A DNA stretch of 21,959 nt from CAYGTK01 sp964352775 (GTDB taxonomy: Bacteria > Bacteroidota > Bacteroidia > Chitinophagales > CAIOSU01), in assembly GCA_964352775.1 (NCBI GenBank), contig CAYGTK010000046.1, forward strand, positions 1 through 21,959, in the 5' to 3' direction. A program made the position numbers and the translations under genes. The notes under the pieces are model-generated. The model did no database searches and was not told the DNA's origin. It worked only from the letters and a program-made list of their open reading frames with translations. Shown here piece after piece: positions 15,701-21,959 of the stretch (within the stretch, counting starts at the first letter, position 1; every line of letters begins with the position of its first letter).

Positions 15701-17481
15701 TCATAGTTTCCCCCTGGACAAAGTTGTACCACTGTACAAAAAGGGCCTTGGTTAGCGCCTGTCTGTATCACTAAGCTCTCAATAGGCTTATCATTCAACA
15801 ATACTAATATGGGAACCGTAGTTCCAGAGCCAATAACAACACCATAGTTACAGGGGTCTTTTTCAATACATATTTCTAAGTCGACAAGTCCTTGTGGTCC
15901 ATCAGCTAATTCACCATTGACCCAATCAGGTATTCCAAAACCTACTTCAGCATTGTTTCCAGTACCGTTATTGTCTAAGTAGTCTTGAAGATCTTTAGTA
16001 AAAACAACAGGAGGGATAGCACCAGTTTGAGATGGGTTCTGAATTTCATACAAAATTCTGTTTTCCCCCAATATGTACATGCTTCCGTTTCCGGCATTCT
16101 CTATCAACATGTTCTTTGGATTAGTACTAACTCCTGAAATGACCATATTGCTAACATTCTGCACATCAGCTAGGCGTGGAAACCCCAGAACATTCAAGGG
16201 GACACGTTTTAACTCTACAGCTGTAGAGTTAAATAATCTTGCTTCATTTCCTTGAGCAAAGTATAAGAAGTTATTCGCTGGGTCAAACTCTAGACCATAT
16301 GAGCCATAACCCCATGTCTGGTCAATTTCAGGTACGCTGAATGTAGGGTCGCCAAGGTTTCCATTTGCGTCGCCTGTCAAGTGGTTTATTTGGCCAGAAA
16401 CAAACCGTCCTACCTCATCTAATCCCCACATGGTTACCCCCTGGTCGCCTGCAATAGCTATATACTCTGGATGTGCATCTTGTGTTGGCGGAAAGCTTAA
16501 CTCCATTTCCGAAAGTATCTGATTTGTAATTGCTCTATATTCTATTACAATAGTGGGAGGGGAAGATTGTGGCCAATCTGTTACAAATGATAAAGCCTCT
16601 CCAATGTACTCCCCAGTTAGATTGTCTACATTAATTAAATATTGATGAATTGTACCGTCAACAAAAGGCCAATCATCAAAATCATCGTGCGTTGCAAAAT
16701 ATACTGACCTACATCGAGCTCCAACAAAATTTGGGTTGGCATTTGTAGCTGTGGCTGGGTAAACAAATTCTGGCCCTAGCGCTACACCTTCATGAAAGAG
16801 CTTGCCTGCTAGGTCACTATGTGTTGATGAGTTAATTTCGAATCTTGCAGTATATGAAGGGCTTGTACCTCCTTGAAATTCAACCAGATCAATAGCAATA
16901 CTCGTTCCAAGTGTAAAGAATTCCTGATTCCTAACAGCATTTTGCATCACTGTCCAATATCCCTCATTGTTAGGCCCTGCTCCTACAGCAATTTCTGATA
17001 CCGAATTATGGGTTGCCGTGTTGGTCGTACTATTCTTAGGATATATGACAGACTGACCTGACCCACAATTCCCAACATCATAATTGTATGCTAGTGAATA
17101 TGTTTTTTCTATTAAGGGACCTATGCTTCCTCCAGCAATAGGAGCTGCAAAATATTCTTGATAGGCGTTATTTGTGACTCCAGTAATTACAAACTCGCTT
17201 ATTAAATTGTCATCTAAACAGCCGCTACAGTACTTCCCATTTGCAATAGCCTGTGTTGAATGCTGATTATTAAGTGTTGGGCCAGTCACATCCTGCATAC
17301 TGTATACAGGAGACCCTGTGCTAAAATCAATATCTATTAACTGACTTTCAATCGGTAGAACGACAGTTCCATCAGCATTTGTGCCATTAACCGGTATCTT
17401 CCAGTTCATTTGCTGCGCTTGCGCAATTAAGGGGAGCACCAGTATCAGTGCCAGCCCTAAGAGTTTTCTTAGATCTTTCAT
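12709..17481 (-). CDS. Large secreted beta-helix protein with T9SS sorting domain
   Basis: From ATG 17481 the protein has 1590 aa; an upstream in-frame start would place 18 extra residues before a clean signal peptide (residues 1-23, LRKLLGLALILVLPLIAQAQ). Residues about 24-600 are of unrecognised fold; their repeated Gly/Trp/Tyr-rich segments could be a propeller. Residues about 627-720 look like a PKD-type Ig fold (CDYNWEVKYG, ITISLTVSDPN), followed by a Cys-containing module (TPATCANGNLGSF). Residues about 810-1330 carry many short strands with Asn ladders (GIYATMDGEVKVSNTEFTNC, NVLDNTIENGGDVGIFITN), the pattern of a right-handed parallel beta-helix. A helical segment follows, then a T9SS type A sorting domain (about 1513-1590, VFPNPTESSVQVEYF, DGMYFVNI, terminal KVVKR). 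It should be exported by T9SS and attached to or released from the cell surface. No catalytic motif was identified, so an adhesin and a polysaccharide-active enzyme are both possible. Confidence 0.88.
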   Translation of the reverse strand: MKDLRKLLGLALILVLPLIAQAQQMNWKIPVNGTNADGTVVLPIESQLIDIDFSTGSPVYSMQDVTGPTLNNQHSTQAIANGKYCSGCLDDNLISEFVITGVTNNAYQEYFAAPIAGGSIGPLIEKTYSLAYNYDVGNCGSGQSVIYPKNSTTNTATHNSVSEIAVGAGPNNEGYWTVMQNAVRNQEFFTLGTSIAIDLVEFQGGTSPSYTARFEINSSTHSDLAGKLFHEGVALGPEFVYPATATNANPNFVGARCRSVYFATHDDFDDWPFVDGTIHQYLINVDNLTGEYIGEALSFVTDWPQSSPPTIVIEYRAITNQILSEMELSFPPTQDAHPEYIAIAGDQGVTMWGLDEVGRFVSGQINHLTGDANGNLGDPTFSVPEIDQTWGYGSYGLEFDPANNFLYFAQGNEARLFNSTAVELKRVPLNVLGFPRLADVQNVSNMVISGVSTNPKNMLIENAGNGSMYILGENRILYEIQNPSQTGAIPPVVFTKDLQDYLDNNGTGNNAEVGFGIPDWVNGELADGPQGLVDLEICIEKDPCNYGVVIGSGTTVPILVLLNDKPIESLVIQTGANQGPFCTVVQLCPGGNYDIVVGDTMVAPDTTGLGIIMADETFTYTLPFAGTPITASITCPSDLCLHETETITSSSNCPLGDCDYNWEVKYGNQATNFTGVDAINVQPTNFQPITISLTVSDPNVPFCRESASCSISVNRQVNVRTNVTPATCANGNLGSFCLLVSGAIRVDNWVFSDPNLTSTVAIPRRFCVDDVPPGTYSVNAEYGDCSTPVTVVVGGEICCPSYITDNYQLVQSVTYTTDQFWDNKILVDGTVTVTNGAILDISTVDVVFTETGEIVFEDGARLRANNSVFRPCEEAKTWLGLSFLGTSSGQVNECLFKAAEAGIYATMDGEVKVSNTEFTNCLTAIDLDNIEVYESSLTGNTFLVDELLAEAFDNLDITGVRLNLTGMDGIIAQNDFVQNEEPENGLFIGIALENSSVAIVGNKFTNLHRAIEAITPLILLVEDNEFELSRLVGNDLTQFNISQNSGNMGDFQVIIEGGVGGQTELFNNTFTTSNITSQDPATSRGAIWMIDRHDVVIKGNKIVGFNYGLLTGACDRVNVLDNTIENGGDVGIFITNGVGHNVRCNMIDMEYYIPAAPGTGPIGIGYMVQFGYIYPTPTTNVQIRNNCITETSIAIFLSHTDDDDVDLPMMTNNFLYNYEIGINIADDFGTTGARWLNNNIGDGSGVFAQEGRNTFASNNFAQGAIDINNNMAVAVTEGGNWGILNTTNVTAGGSANEFYSTATCGGQFSLDPGNTVTAQNIITDDETCYLTLGLISDLASRGSVALRVVGTTMTASKLYTASQSAVSLVYQQSGATVAKKLLADILNSGLVTGNYAKWLNYDMLILERSFDDARLQLLSIQPANQVEMDRRSVEHIKLNLALQFRSIESLSTSDVETLKQIDLRRDAHAAEARAILNRHFGASYNYIFDVPAYNKTGLDQIDRSINVSNDWIKVFPNPTESSVQVEYFIENIADAELVVTDILGKTVYTTAVAYNTTQLTIDMSAYTDGMYFVNIITDDGVKMSSKVVKR

Positions 17482-17558
17482 AAGTGGTAGTTTTTTTATG
17501 AAGCTAGCTTGAACTACCAGCATTAATTCAACCACTTGATAACTGCCTATGCTCAGGC

Positions 17559-17589
17559 TATAAGTGTAGTACTTGAGTTTATAAGTGTA
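17559..17589. promoter_or_regulatory. Possible LytTR operator, two direct repeats
   Basis: TATAAGTGTA occurs at 17559-17568 and again, identically, at 17580-17589, a start-to-start distance of 21 bp. The copies read TAAGTGTAG and TAAGTGTAA, matching 8 and 7 of 9 positions of the published LytTR/AgrA-type consensus (WMMGTTNRK as I recall it). They lie 78 bases before the beta-helix gene ATG at 17481. The rest of 17482-17773 shows only a small dyad at 17622-17635. Confidence 0.5.
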
Positions 17590-17773
17590 AAGTGGCCTAA
17601 GAGGGGATTATTACCCAGCCCAGCTATCTCTAGCTAAACTGCGGTATTGGATAGCCTCTGGATAGAGTTTAAGCATTTGTAAAAAGAACAAGGATCGCCC
17701 ACTCTTTTTTAATGGTTTTTAAATGTTGCTCATTGTAAGTAAGCCCAAGGTTTTACAGAAATGAAAGGCATAT

Positions 17774-18505
17774 CTATTTGAACAATTCCAATAGCATATC
17801 TTTTCTTCTGCGCGCTACATCTACTAACGTTCCATCACTAAGCAATACTTGTCCACCTTCAGAGTTGACATAACTCTTGATATGAGCTAGATGTACAATG
17901 TGCGACCTGTGAACTCTAAAAAAATCTATAGGGTCTAGCAGCAACTCAAATTCTCGAAGATTTTTTGAAGAAAGCATACTGCTGCCGTTTACTAAAAATA
18001 TCTTGGTGTACACCCCAGCGGCTTCTAATCGTATGATGTTCTCAATTGTAATAAGGTCAACACCAGATACTGTTGCTAAAGCTAAACGATGCTTTTTTGG
18101 CTTGCTTTCATTCAAATTATGCAATAAGGTCTGAAACCTATCATTCTTCAACTTGTTCGATCGTGCACGCTCTAAAGCGCTATATAATTCTACCTTGTTT
18201 ATTGGCTTCAGTAAATAGTCAATTGCTGCATACTTAATGGCCTTAATAGCATATTCATCGTAGGCTGTAATGAAAATAACATTTATGGGAACCCCCGCTA
18301 GCTTTTGTATAATATCAAAACCCGTACCATCAGGTAATTCTATATCAAGCAAAATAATATCTGGATGACTGGATAAGATCACCTCATATGCTTCCGACAC
18401 TCCTGCTGCAGTGCCTACTACCTTAATGCCCAGATGGGATTCAGATAAATAGTTGCTTATAATAGCCATTGAGCTAGGGTTGTCTTCCACCACTACTACA
18501 TTCAT
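17774..18505 (-). CDS. LytTR-family response regulator without adjacent kinase
   Basis: The 243-aa protein has a receiver domain (about residues 2-118) with Glu7-Asp8, phosphoacceptor Asp54 in PDIILLDIELPDGTGF, ITAYDEYA and LLKPI. A LytTR domain covers about 138-240 (IENIIRLEAAGVYTKIF, FFRVHRSHIVHLAHIKSYV). It resembles the 249-aa regulator of this window in length and layout, but no kinase gene is next to it. It lies between the beta-helix gene (same strand, 292 bases downstream) and a divergent secreted protease. Direct repeats of LytTR type are found on both sides, including three boxes 73-123 bases before its own ATG, so self-regulation and control of both exported proteins are likely. 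Its phosphate donor could be the hybrid sensor at 9068 or a kinase elsewhere (inference). Confidence 0.93.
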   Translation of the reverse strand: MNVVVVEDNPSSMAIISNYLSESHLGIKVVGTAAGVSEAYEVILSSHPDIILLDIELPDGTGFDIIQKLAGVPINVIFITAYDEYAIKAIKYAAIDYLLKPINKVELYSALERARSNKLKNDRFQTLLHNLNESKPKKHRLALATVSGVDLITIENIIRLEAAGVYTKIFLVNGSSMLSSKNLREFELLLDPIDFFRVHRSHIVHLAHIKSYVNSEGGQVLLSDGTLVDVARRRKDMLLELFK

Positions 18506-18577
18506 AGCTAGTAAATATTAATTAACATTATGTACCGTGTAGCACCTATTTACATTACACCCCAACAAATAAGTAAA

Positions 18578-18628
18578 ACCGTTAATAGGCAATTAGTAAC
18601 CGTTCAATAAACGGCATCTACCGTTAAC
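18578..18628 (+). promoter_or_regulatory. Predicted LytTR operator, three 21-bp-spaced boxes
   Basis: ACCGTTAAT (18578), ACCGTTCAA (18599) and ACCGTTAAC (18620) are direct repeats spaced exactly 21 bp start to start. The first matches all 9 positions, and the others 8 of 9, of the LytTR consensus WMMGTTNRK (AgrA type, from memory). LytTR proteins bind pairs of such boxes on one face of the helix. The array sits directly before a LytTR gene (minus) and 213 bases before a protease gene (plus). Confidence 0.7.
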
Positions 18629-18739
18629 TAATTGTAGTGATATTTCATAAACAGGCTGAAGTAAATTAAAGAAAAATTTAAGACTTCACAGCGATGTTTG
18701 TTAGAGTTCTAGCCTATCTGTTTTCTTGATAATTCACCA

Positions 18740-18759
18740 CATACTACTGCAGCAGTATG
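18740..18759. other. 20-bp dyad upstream of the protease gene
   Basis: CATACTACTGCAGCAGTATG pairs with itself at 9 of 10 positions; the only mismatch is A/C at positions 7 and 14. It has no spacer and no adjacent T-run, so it looks like a binding site for a dimeric protein instead of a terminator. It ends 81 bases before the protease ATG. Confidence 0.4.
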
Positions 18760-18840
18760 AGCATACGATGTGCCTAGGGAAAGAGAATTAGAACCTCCCA
18801 GAATTTCAACGTGATGATTTAACCCAAAATCCACTTAGTT

Positions 18841-21800
18841 ATGAAGGCCTTGAACTATTTAACACGGTTGTTCGCCTTCGTCTTCCTTTTTTCCATGGTG
18901 TTGGAAACCCATGCGCAAAGTTCGCATATGGCCGGAGAGCTTTTCGTTAAAGTAAAAGACAATTACAGTACTATGCTAACTGCTACTGGAAGCGAAGAAA
19001 ATGCCAATGCAAATTGGGATAAACTGGTTGCCGATAAGCAAATAACTAGTGTTGAAAAAGCACTGCCAAAACTGAATACACCAAAACTGAACCGGATATA
19101 CAGGGTCAAGTTATATGAATCGAAAATTTCAACTGAATTATTAGAACAGATAATGGCCTTAGAGTTTATAGAATATGCGGAACGAGTGCCTTTGTATAAT
19201 ACATTAGCTAACCCGCCTAATGATGCCCTGTTTAATGATCAGTACTCGCTAACTGTTACTCAAGCTTGTGATGTTTGGGGCCTTGTTACTGGTAACCCAG
19301 ATGTAGTAATAGCTATTGTGGATGATGCTGTTCTAATTTCACATCCTGATCTGGCAAACCATATATGGCAAAACCCCAACGAGTTGGGTGGCGATGAAGA
19401 TGGTAACGGTTATTTCGGAGATCTTACTGGCTGGGATGTAGCTAATAATGACGCCGACCCTAGTCCTTCCCCATCTTCTGTTTATACCCCTGATTACTTT
19501 TCGCACGGCACCCATGTTGCGGGAATAGCTGCTGCCGAAACCAATAATACTATTGGAGTGGCTTCTATCGGAAATGGGGTGTCTATATTGCCTGTAAAGG
19601 CCAAGCTAGATGCCCTTGCAATAGGCACATTAGCAGATAAGTCGCTACAGGCTACTTTTGAGGGTGTAGCATATGTATATGCTACTGCAATGGCATACCC
19701 GAATACACGCTTTGTGCTGAACATGTCTTTCGGTGGACCATCTTCTTCGCAAGCATGGCAAGACTTGATAAACGACTTACACCAAATAGGGGTAGTTCTG
19801 ATAGCTGCGGCAGGTAACGACAACACCAATAGCCCAATGTTTCCCGCTAGTTACAACAATGTAATAAGCGTAGCAGCTACAAATACCTTAGATGAAAAGG
19901 CGGGCTTTTCCAACTTTGGGACTACAGTTGATGTTTCGGCGCCAGGGTTAGACATTATAAGTACAGTAGCAGATCTTTCAGGTAATGTAGAATATGGCTT
20001 TTTGGATGGCACCTCTATGGCATCTCCTTTTGTAGCAGGCCTAGCAGGTTTGTTGTTTTCTTATAACACTAACCTATCTAATACGGAGGTAGAGAACTGC
20101 ATAGTTAATACTACGGATAATATTGATGGTATTAACCCCGCTTTTGTTGGTCAATTAGGTACAGGTAGGGTAAATGCTTTTCAGGCGGTTGGCTGCCTAC
20201 AAACCTCACCTGTAGCCAATTTTACTTGGGGTAATACCCATGTATGCCCGGGTGTAGCTGTAGAATTTAGTGCCATAGCTTTTGGGCAAACACCATTAAC
20301 TTATAATTGGAGTTTTCCGGCAGGTGTTATTATTAATGATCCAACACTAGCAGATCCTTTGGCTACTTTTCCAGCTTCTGGTCAATATTCAGTTACCCTA
20401 ACGGTAAACAATCCCATAGGGCCATCTTCAATAATTACACAGTTGGTTGATGTAACAATAGCACCACCAGCAGCCACTATTTCAGGGCCAGGCACCATAG
20501 TTTCGGGAACTACCGCTACACTTAGTATCGACTTACAGGGTACACCCCCTTGGACGATTGATATCGATATTTTCGACGGCAGCACTACTACTAACACTAC
20601 GGAAGGGCCTATACTTCAAACCCCTCATATAATTACCTATGGGCCGCTGCCTACGCCAGCTGTTGGTACCAACTACACCTACACCATAACTCAGGTATTC
20701 GATGCCAATTGTTCCGCACCAACTTCTATAGTTGAAGTAGTGAATATAGTGGACGACCCTTTTACCTTGGAAACTGGAAATCCATTTGCTGATGATGGTA
20801 GCTCCACCGCCTGTGTGTCATGGGGAGACTATAATAATGACGGATTTGTAGATGCCTACTTGTCCGTACAAGGATTAACCCCTAACATCTTATACGAGAA
20901 TGATGGACTTGGTGGCTTTTCGGATGTAACAACCGTGGCTGGACTTGGAAACGAGTTCCAGAGTTCAAGGTCGGCGGCTTGGGGCGACTATAATAATGAT
21001 GGATTTTTAGACATTTTCGTTGCAAATAATGGTGGTGTGAATTATTTGTATAGAAATAATGGTAATGGAACTTTTACCTCTGTTTTATCTGGATTGTTCG
21101 GCACTTCATCATTTGACTCTCATGCCTGCTCGTGGATAGATCATGACAATGATGGAGACTTAGACCTTGCTGTTGGTAATCTTGATGACAATACTATTCC
21201 TGACCCTACTCTTGACGCTACTCCTAATCCCTTTTACCGGAATAATGGCGACGGGACATTTACAGATATCAACGCCATTTTAGGGATAACAGATGAACCC
21301 ATAATGGGGATTTCGATCGTGGATGTTGACCTTGATAATGATATGGATATGTTCTACGCTGTTTATGCTGGAGGTTCTCTTAACGATATATTTTATCTAA
21401 ATAATGGAGATGGTACGTTTACAGATTTGACTACAATTAGTTCAGGTGCTGATGTAATTGATGATGGCGAATTTACTACCAGCGGAAGCTGGTCTGACTT
21501 TGATAACGATGTGGATTTTGATCTGCTAGCAGGAACTGATAATGGGAATAATGAAAGTCTATTTTATTTAAATGATGGTTCAGGTGTATTAAATGAGGTT
21601 TTGGGAGGCACAAATGTGCTCACAACTGGGACACCAAATACTTATGTTACCAACTGGGCTGATTTTGATAACGATGGTTTTCAGGATGTGTTTCTCGGAA
21701 ACTCTACTGGCTTTAATCCAAACTCAAATAACCTCTACCTAAATTTAAGGAATGGAGATTTTTTCGACATGACCAACTCAGCTATTAACTCAACTGTTGC

Positions 21801-21959
21801 TCCAAATCTTGGAGCAACAATAGGTGGGGCTTGGGCAGATTACGATAATGATGGTGATATAGATCTTTATGTAGCTAATGCGGGAAATATTAATCTTGGT
21901 GAAGCAAATCAGTTGTTCCGAAACAATGGTAACAATCGTAACTGGACCAATATTTTGTT
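18841..21959 (+). CDS. Secreted subtilisin-like (S8) protease with PKD and VCBS repeats, partial
   Basis: The frame is open from ATG 18841 to the right edge (1039 codons). Residues 1-26 are a signal peptide (LFAFVFLFSMV, ending THAQ). Residues about 30-125 are an inhibitor-type propeptide (GELFVKVKDN, LEFIEYAERVPLY). The S8 catalytic domain covers about 140-455, with Asp161 (VIAIVDDAV), His222 (HGTHVAGIAA), oxyanion Asn326 (AAAGND) and Ser392 (GTSMASPFVAG), so the triad is complete. A PKD domain follows (about 457-540, PLTYNWSFPAGV, GQYSVTLTV), then a further Ig-like stretch. From about 645 to the edge there are at least seven FG-GAP/VCBS repeats with acidic calcium-type motifs (WGDYNNDGFVDAYL, DHDNDGDLDLAVG, DYDNDGDIDLYVA). 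The last residues (NNGNNRNW) resemble the start of an ASPIC/UnbV-type module. A T9SS sorting domain beyond the edge is expected but unseen. It should be an extracellular or surface protease. Confidence 0.9.
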   Translation, partial: MKALNYLTRLFAFVFLFSMVLETHAQSSHMAGELFVKVKDNYSTMLTATGSEENANANWDKLVADKQITSVEKALPKLNTPKLNRIYRVKLYESKISTELLEQIMALEFIEYAERVPLYNTLANPPNDALFNDQYSLTVTQACDVWGLVTGNPDVVIAIVDDAVLISHPDLANHIWQNPNELGGDEDGNGYFGDLTGWDVANNDADPSPSPSSVYTPDYFSHGTHVAGIAAAETNNTIGVASIGNGVSILPVKAKLDALAIGTLADKSLQATFEGVAYVYATAMAYPNTRFVLNMSFGGPSSSQAWQDLINDLHQIGVVLIAAAGNDNTNSPMFPASYNNVISVAATNTLDEKAGFSNFGTTVDVSAPGLDIISTVADLSGNVEYGFLDGTSMASPFVAGLAGLLFSYNTNLSNTEVENCIVNTTDNIDGINPAFVGQLGTGRVNAFQAVGCLQTSPVANFTWGNTHVCPGVAVEFSAIAFGQTPLTYNWSFPAGVIINDPTLADPLATFPASGQYSVTLTVNNPIGPSSIITQLVDVTIAPPAATISGPGTIVSGTTATLSIDLQGTPPWTIDIDIFDGSTTTNTTEGPILQTPHIITYGPLPTPAVGTNYTYTITQVFDANCSAPTSIVEVVNIVDDPFTLETGNPFADDGSSTACVSWGDYNNDGFVDAYLSVQGLTPNILYENDGLGGFSDVTTVAGLGNEFQSSRSAAWGDYNNDGFLDIFVANNGGVNYLYRNNGNGTFTSVLSGLFGTSSFDSHACSWIDHDNDGDLDLAVGNLDDNTIPDPTLDATPNPFYRNNGDGTFTDINAILGITDEPIMGISIVDVDLDNDMDMFYAVYAGGSLNDIFYLNNGDGTFTDLTTISSGADVIDDGEFTTSGSWSDFDNDVDFDLLAGTDNGNNESLFYLNDGSGVLNEVLGGTNVLTTGTPNTYVTNWADFDNDGFQDVFLGNSTGFNPNSNNLYLNLRNGDFFDMTNSAINSTVAPNLGATIGGAWADYDNDGDIDLYVANAGNINLGEANQLFRNNGNNRNWTNIL

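Larger units (their letters stand above)
18506..18840. other. 335-base divergent intergenic region
   Basis: This gap lies between the two divergent start codons of the LytTR regulator and the protease. It contains three ACCGTT direct repeats (18578-18628) and a near-perfect 20-bp dyad (18740-18759). No tRNA, small ORF with coding character, or perfect TAnnTTTG box was seen. A weak CTTATTTG (minus, 18573-18566) next to the repeats could be the regulator's -7 box. Confidence 0.6.

Noticed and set aside
17482..17535. Upstream in-frame start (17535) for the beta-helix protein
   Set aside because: The extra 18 residues precede a complete signal peptide beginning at ATG 17481.
17622..17635. Dyad AGCTA-TCTC-TAGCT as a terminator or operator
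   Set aside because: The stem is short, has no T-run on either strand and sits far from both neighbouring gene ends.

Overview
The window looks like chromosomal DNA of a Bacteroidota (Cytophagales-like) bacterium. The evidence is a C-terminal type IX secretion (T9SS) sorting domain, an ECF sigma/FecR pair whose anti-sigma factor ends in a DUF4974-type domain, SusC-style N-terminal carboxypeptidase-regulatory domains, a hybrid propeller/Y_Y_Y/LytS-type sensor kinase, and almost no Shine-Dalgarno sequences. No tRNA, rRNA, CRISPR array, transposase or phage gene was seen.

Left part (1-1801, minus strand): a compact lemA - small TPM protein - large YgcG-like TPM protein operon, the last gene cut by the left edge. 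It is separated by a good intrinsic terminator from the next unit.

Middle-left (1924-8862, minus strand): a cell-surface signalling locus, read from right to left. It holds an ECF sigma factor, a FecR-type anti-sigma factor, an outer-membrane protein with an STN signalling domain joined to a surface-repeat barrel (554 aa), a shorter paralogue without STN (372 aa), and a TonB-dependent receptor without STN (786 aa). Three of these genes (anti-sigma, 372-aa protein, TonB receptor) carry the same two-part motif in front of them, TAGGGGT-N12-AGTTGTC. Its geometry is that of an ECF sigma promoter, so it is probably the recognition sequence of the local sigma factor. The signal-receiving STN domain is on the surface-repeat protein instead of on the TonB receptor.

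Middle-right (9068-12650, plus strand): a large hybrid sensor kinase (propeller + Y_Y_Y + TM + LytS-type kinase) overlapping its LytTR response regulator. The kinase start is unclear because a signal-peptide-like stretch runs in frame upstream of the only standard start codon.

Right part (12709-21959): a 1590-aa secreted beta-helix protein with a T9SS sorting domain (minus), a second LytTR response regulator without its own kinase (minus), and a divergent secreted subtilisin-like protease with PKD and FG-GAP/VCBS repeats (plus, cut by the right edge). Both intergenic regions here hold direct repeats spaced exactly 21 bp, the geometry of LytTR operators: three ACCGTT boxes in front of the regulator/protease pair and two TATAAGTGTA boxes in front of the beta-helix gene. 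The regulator probably controls these exported proteins.
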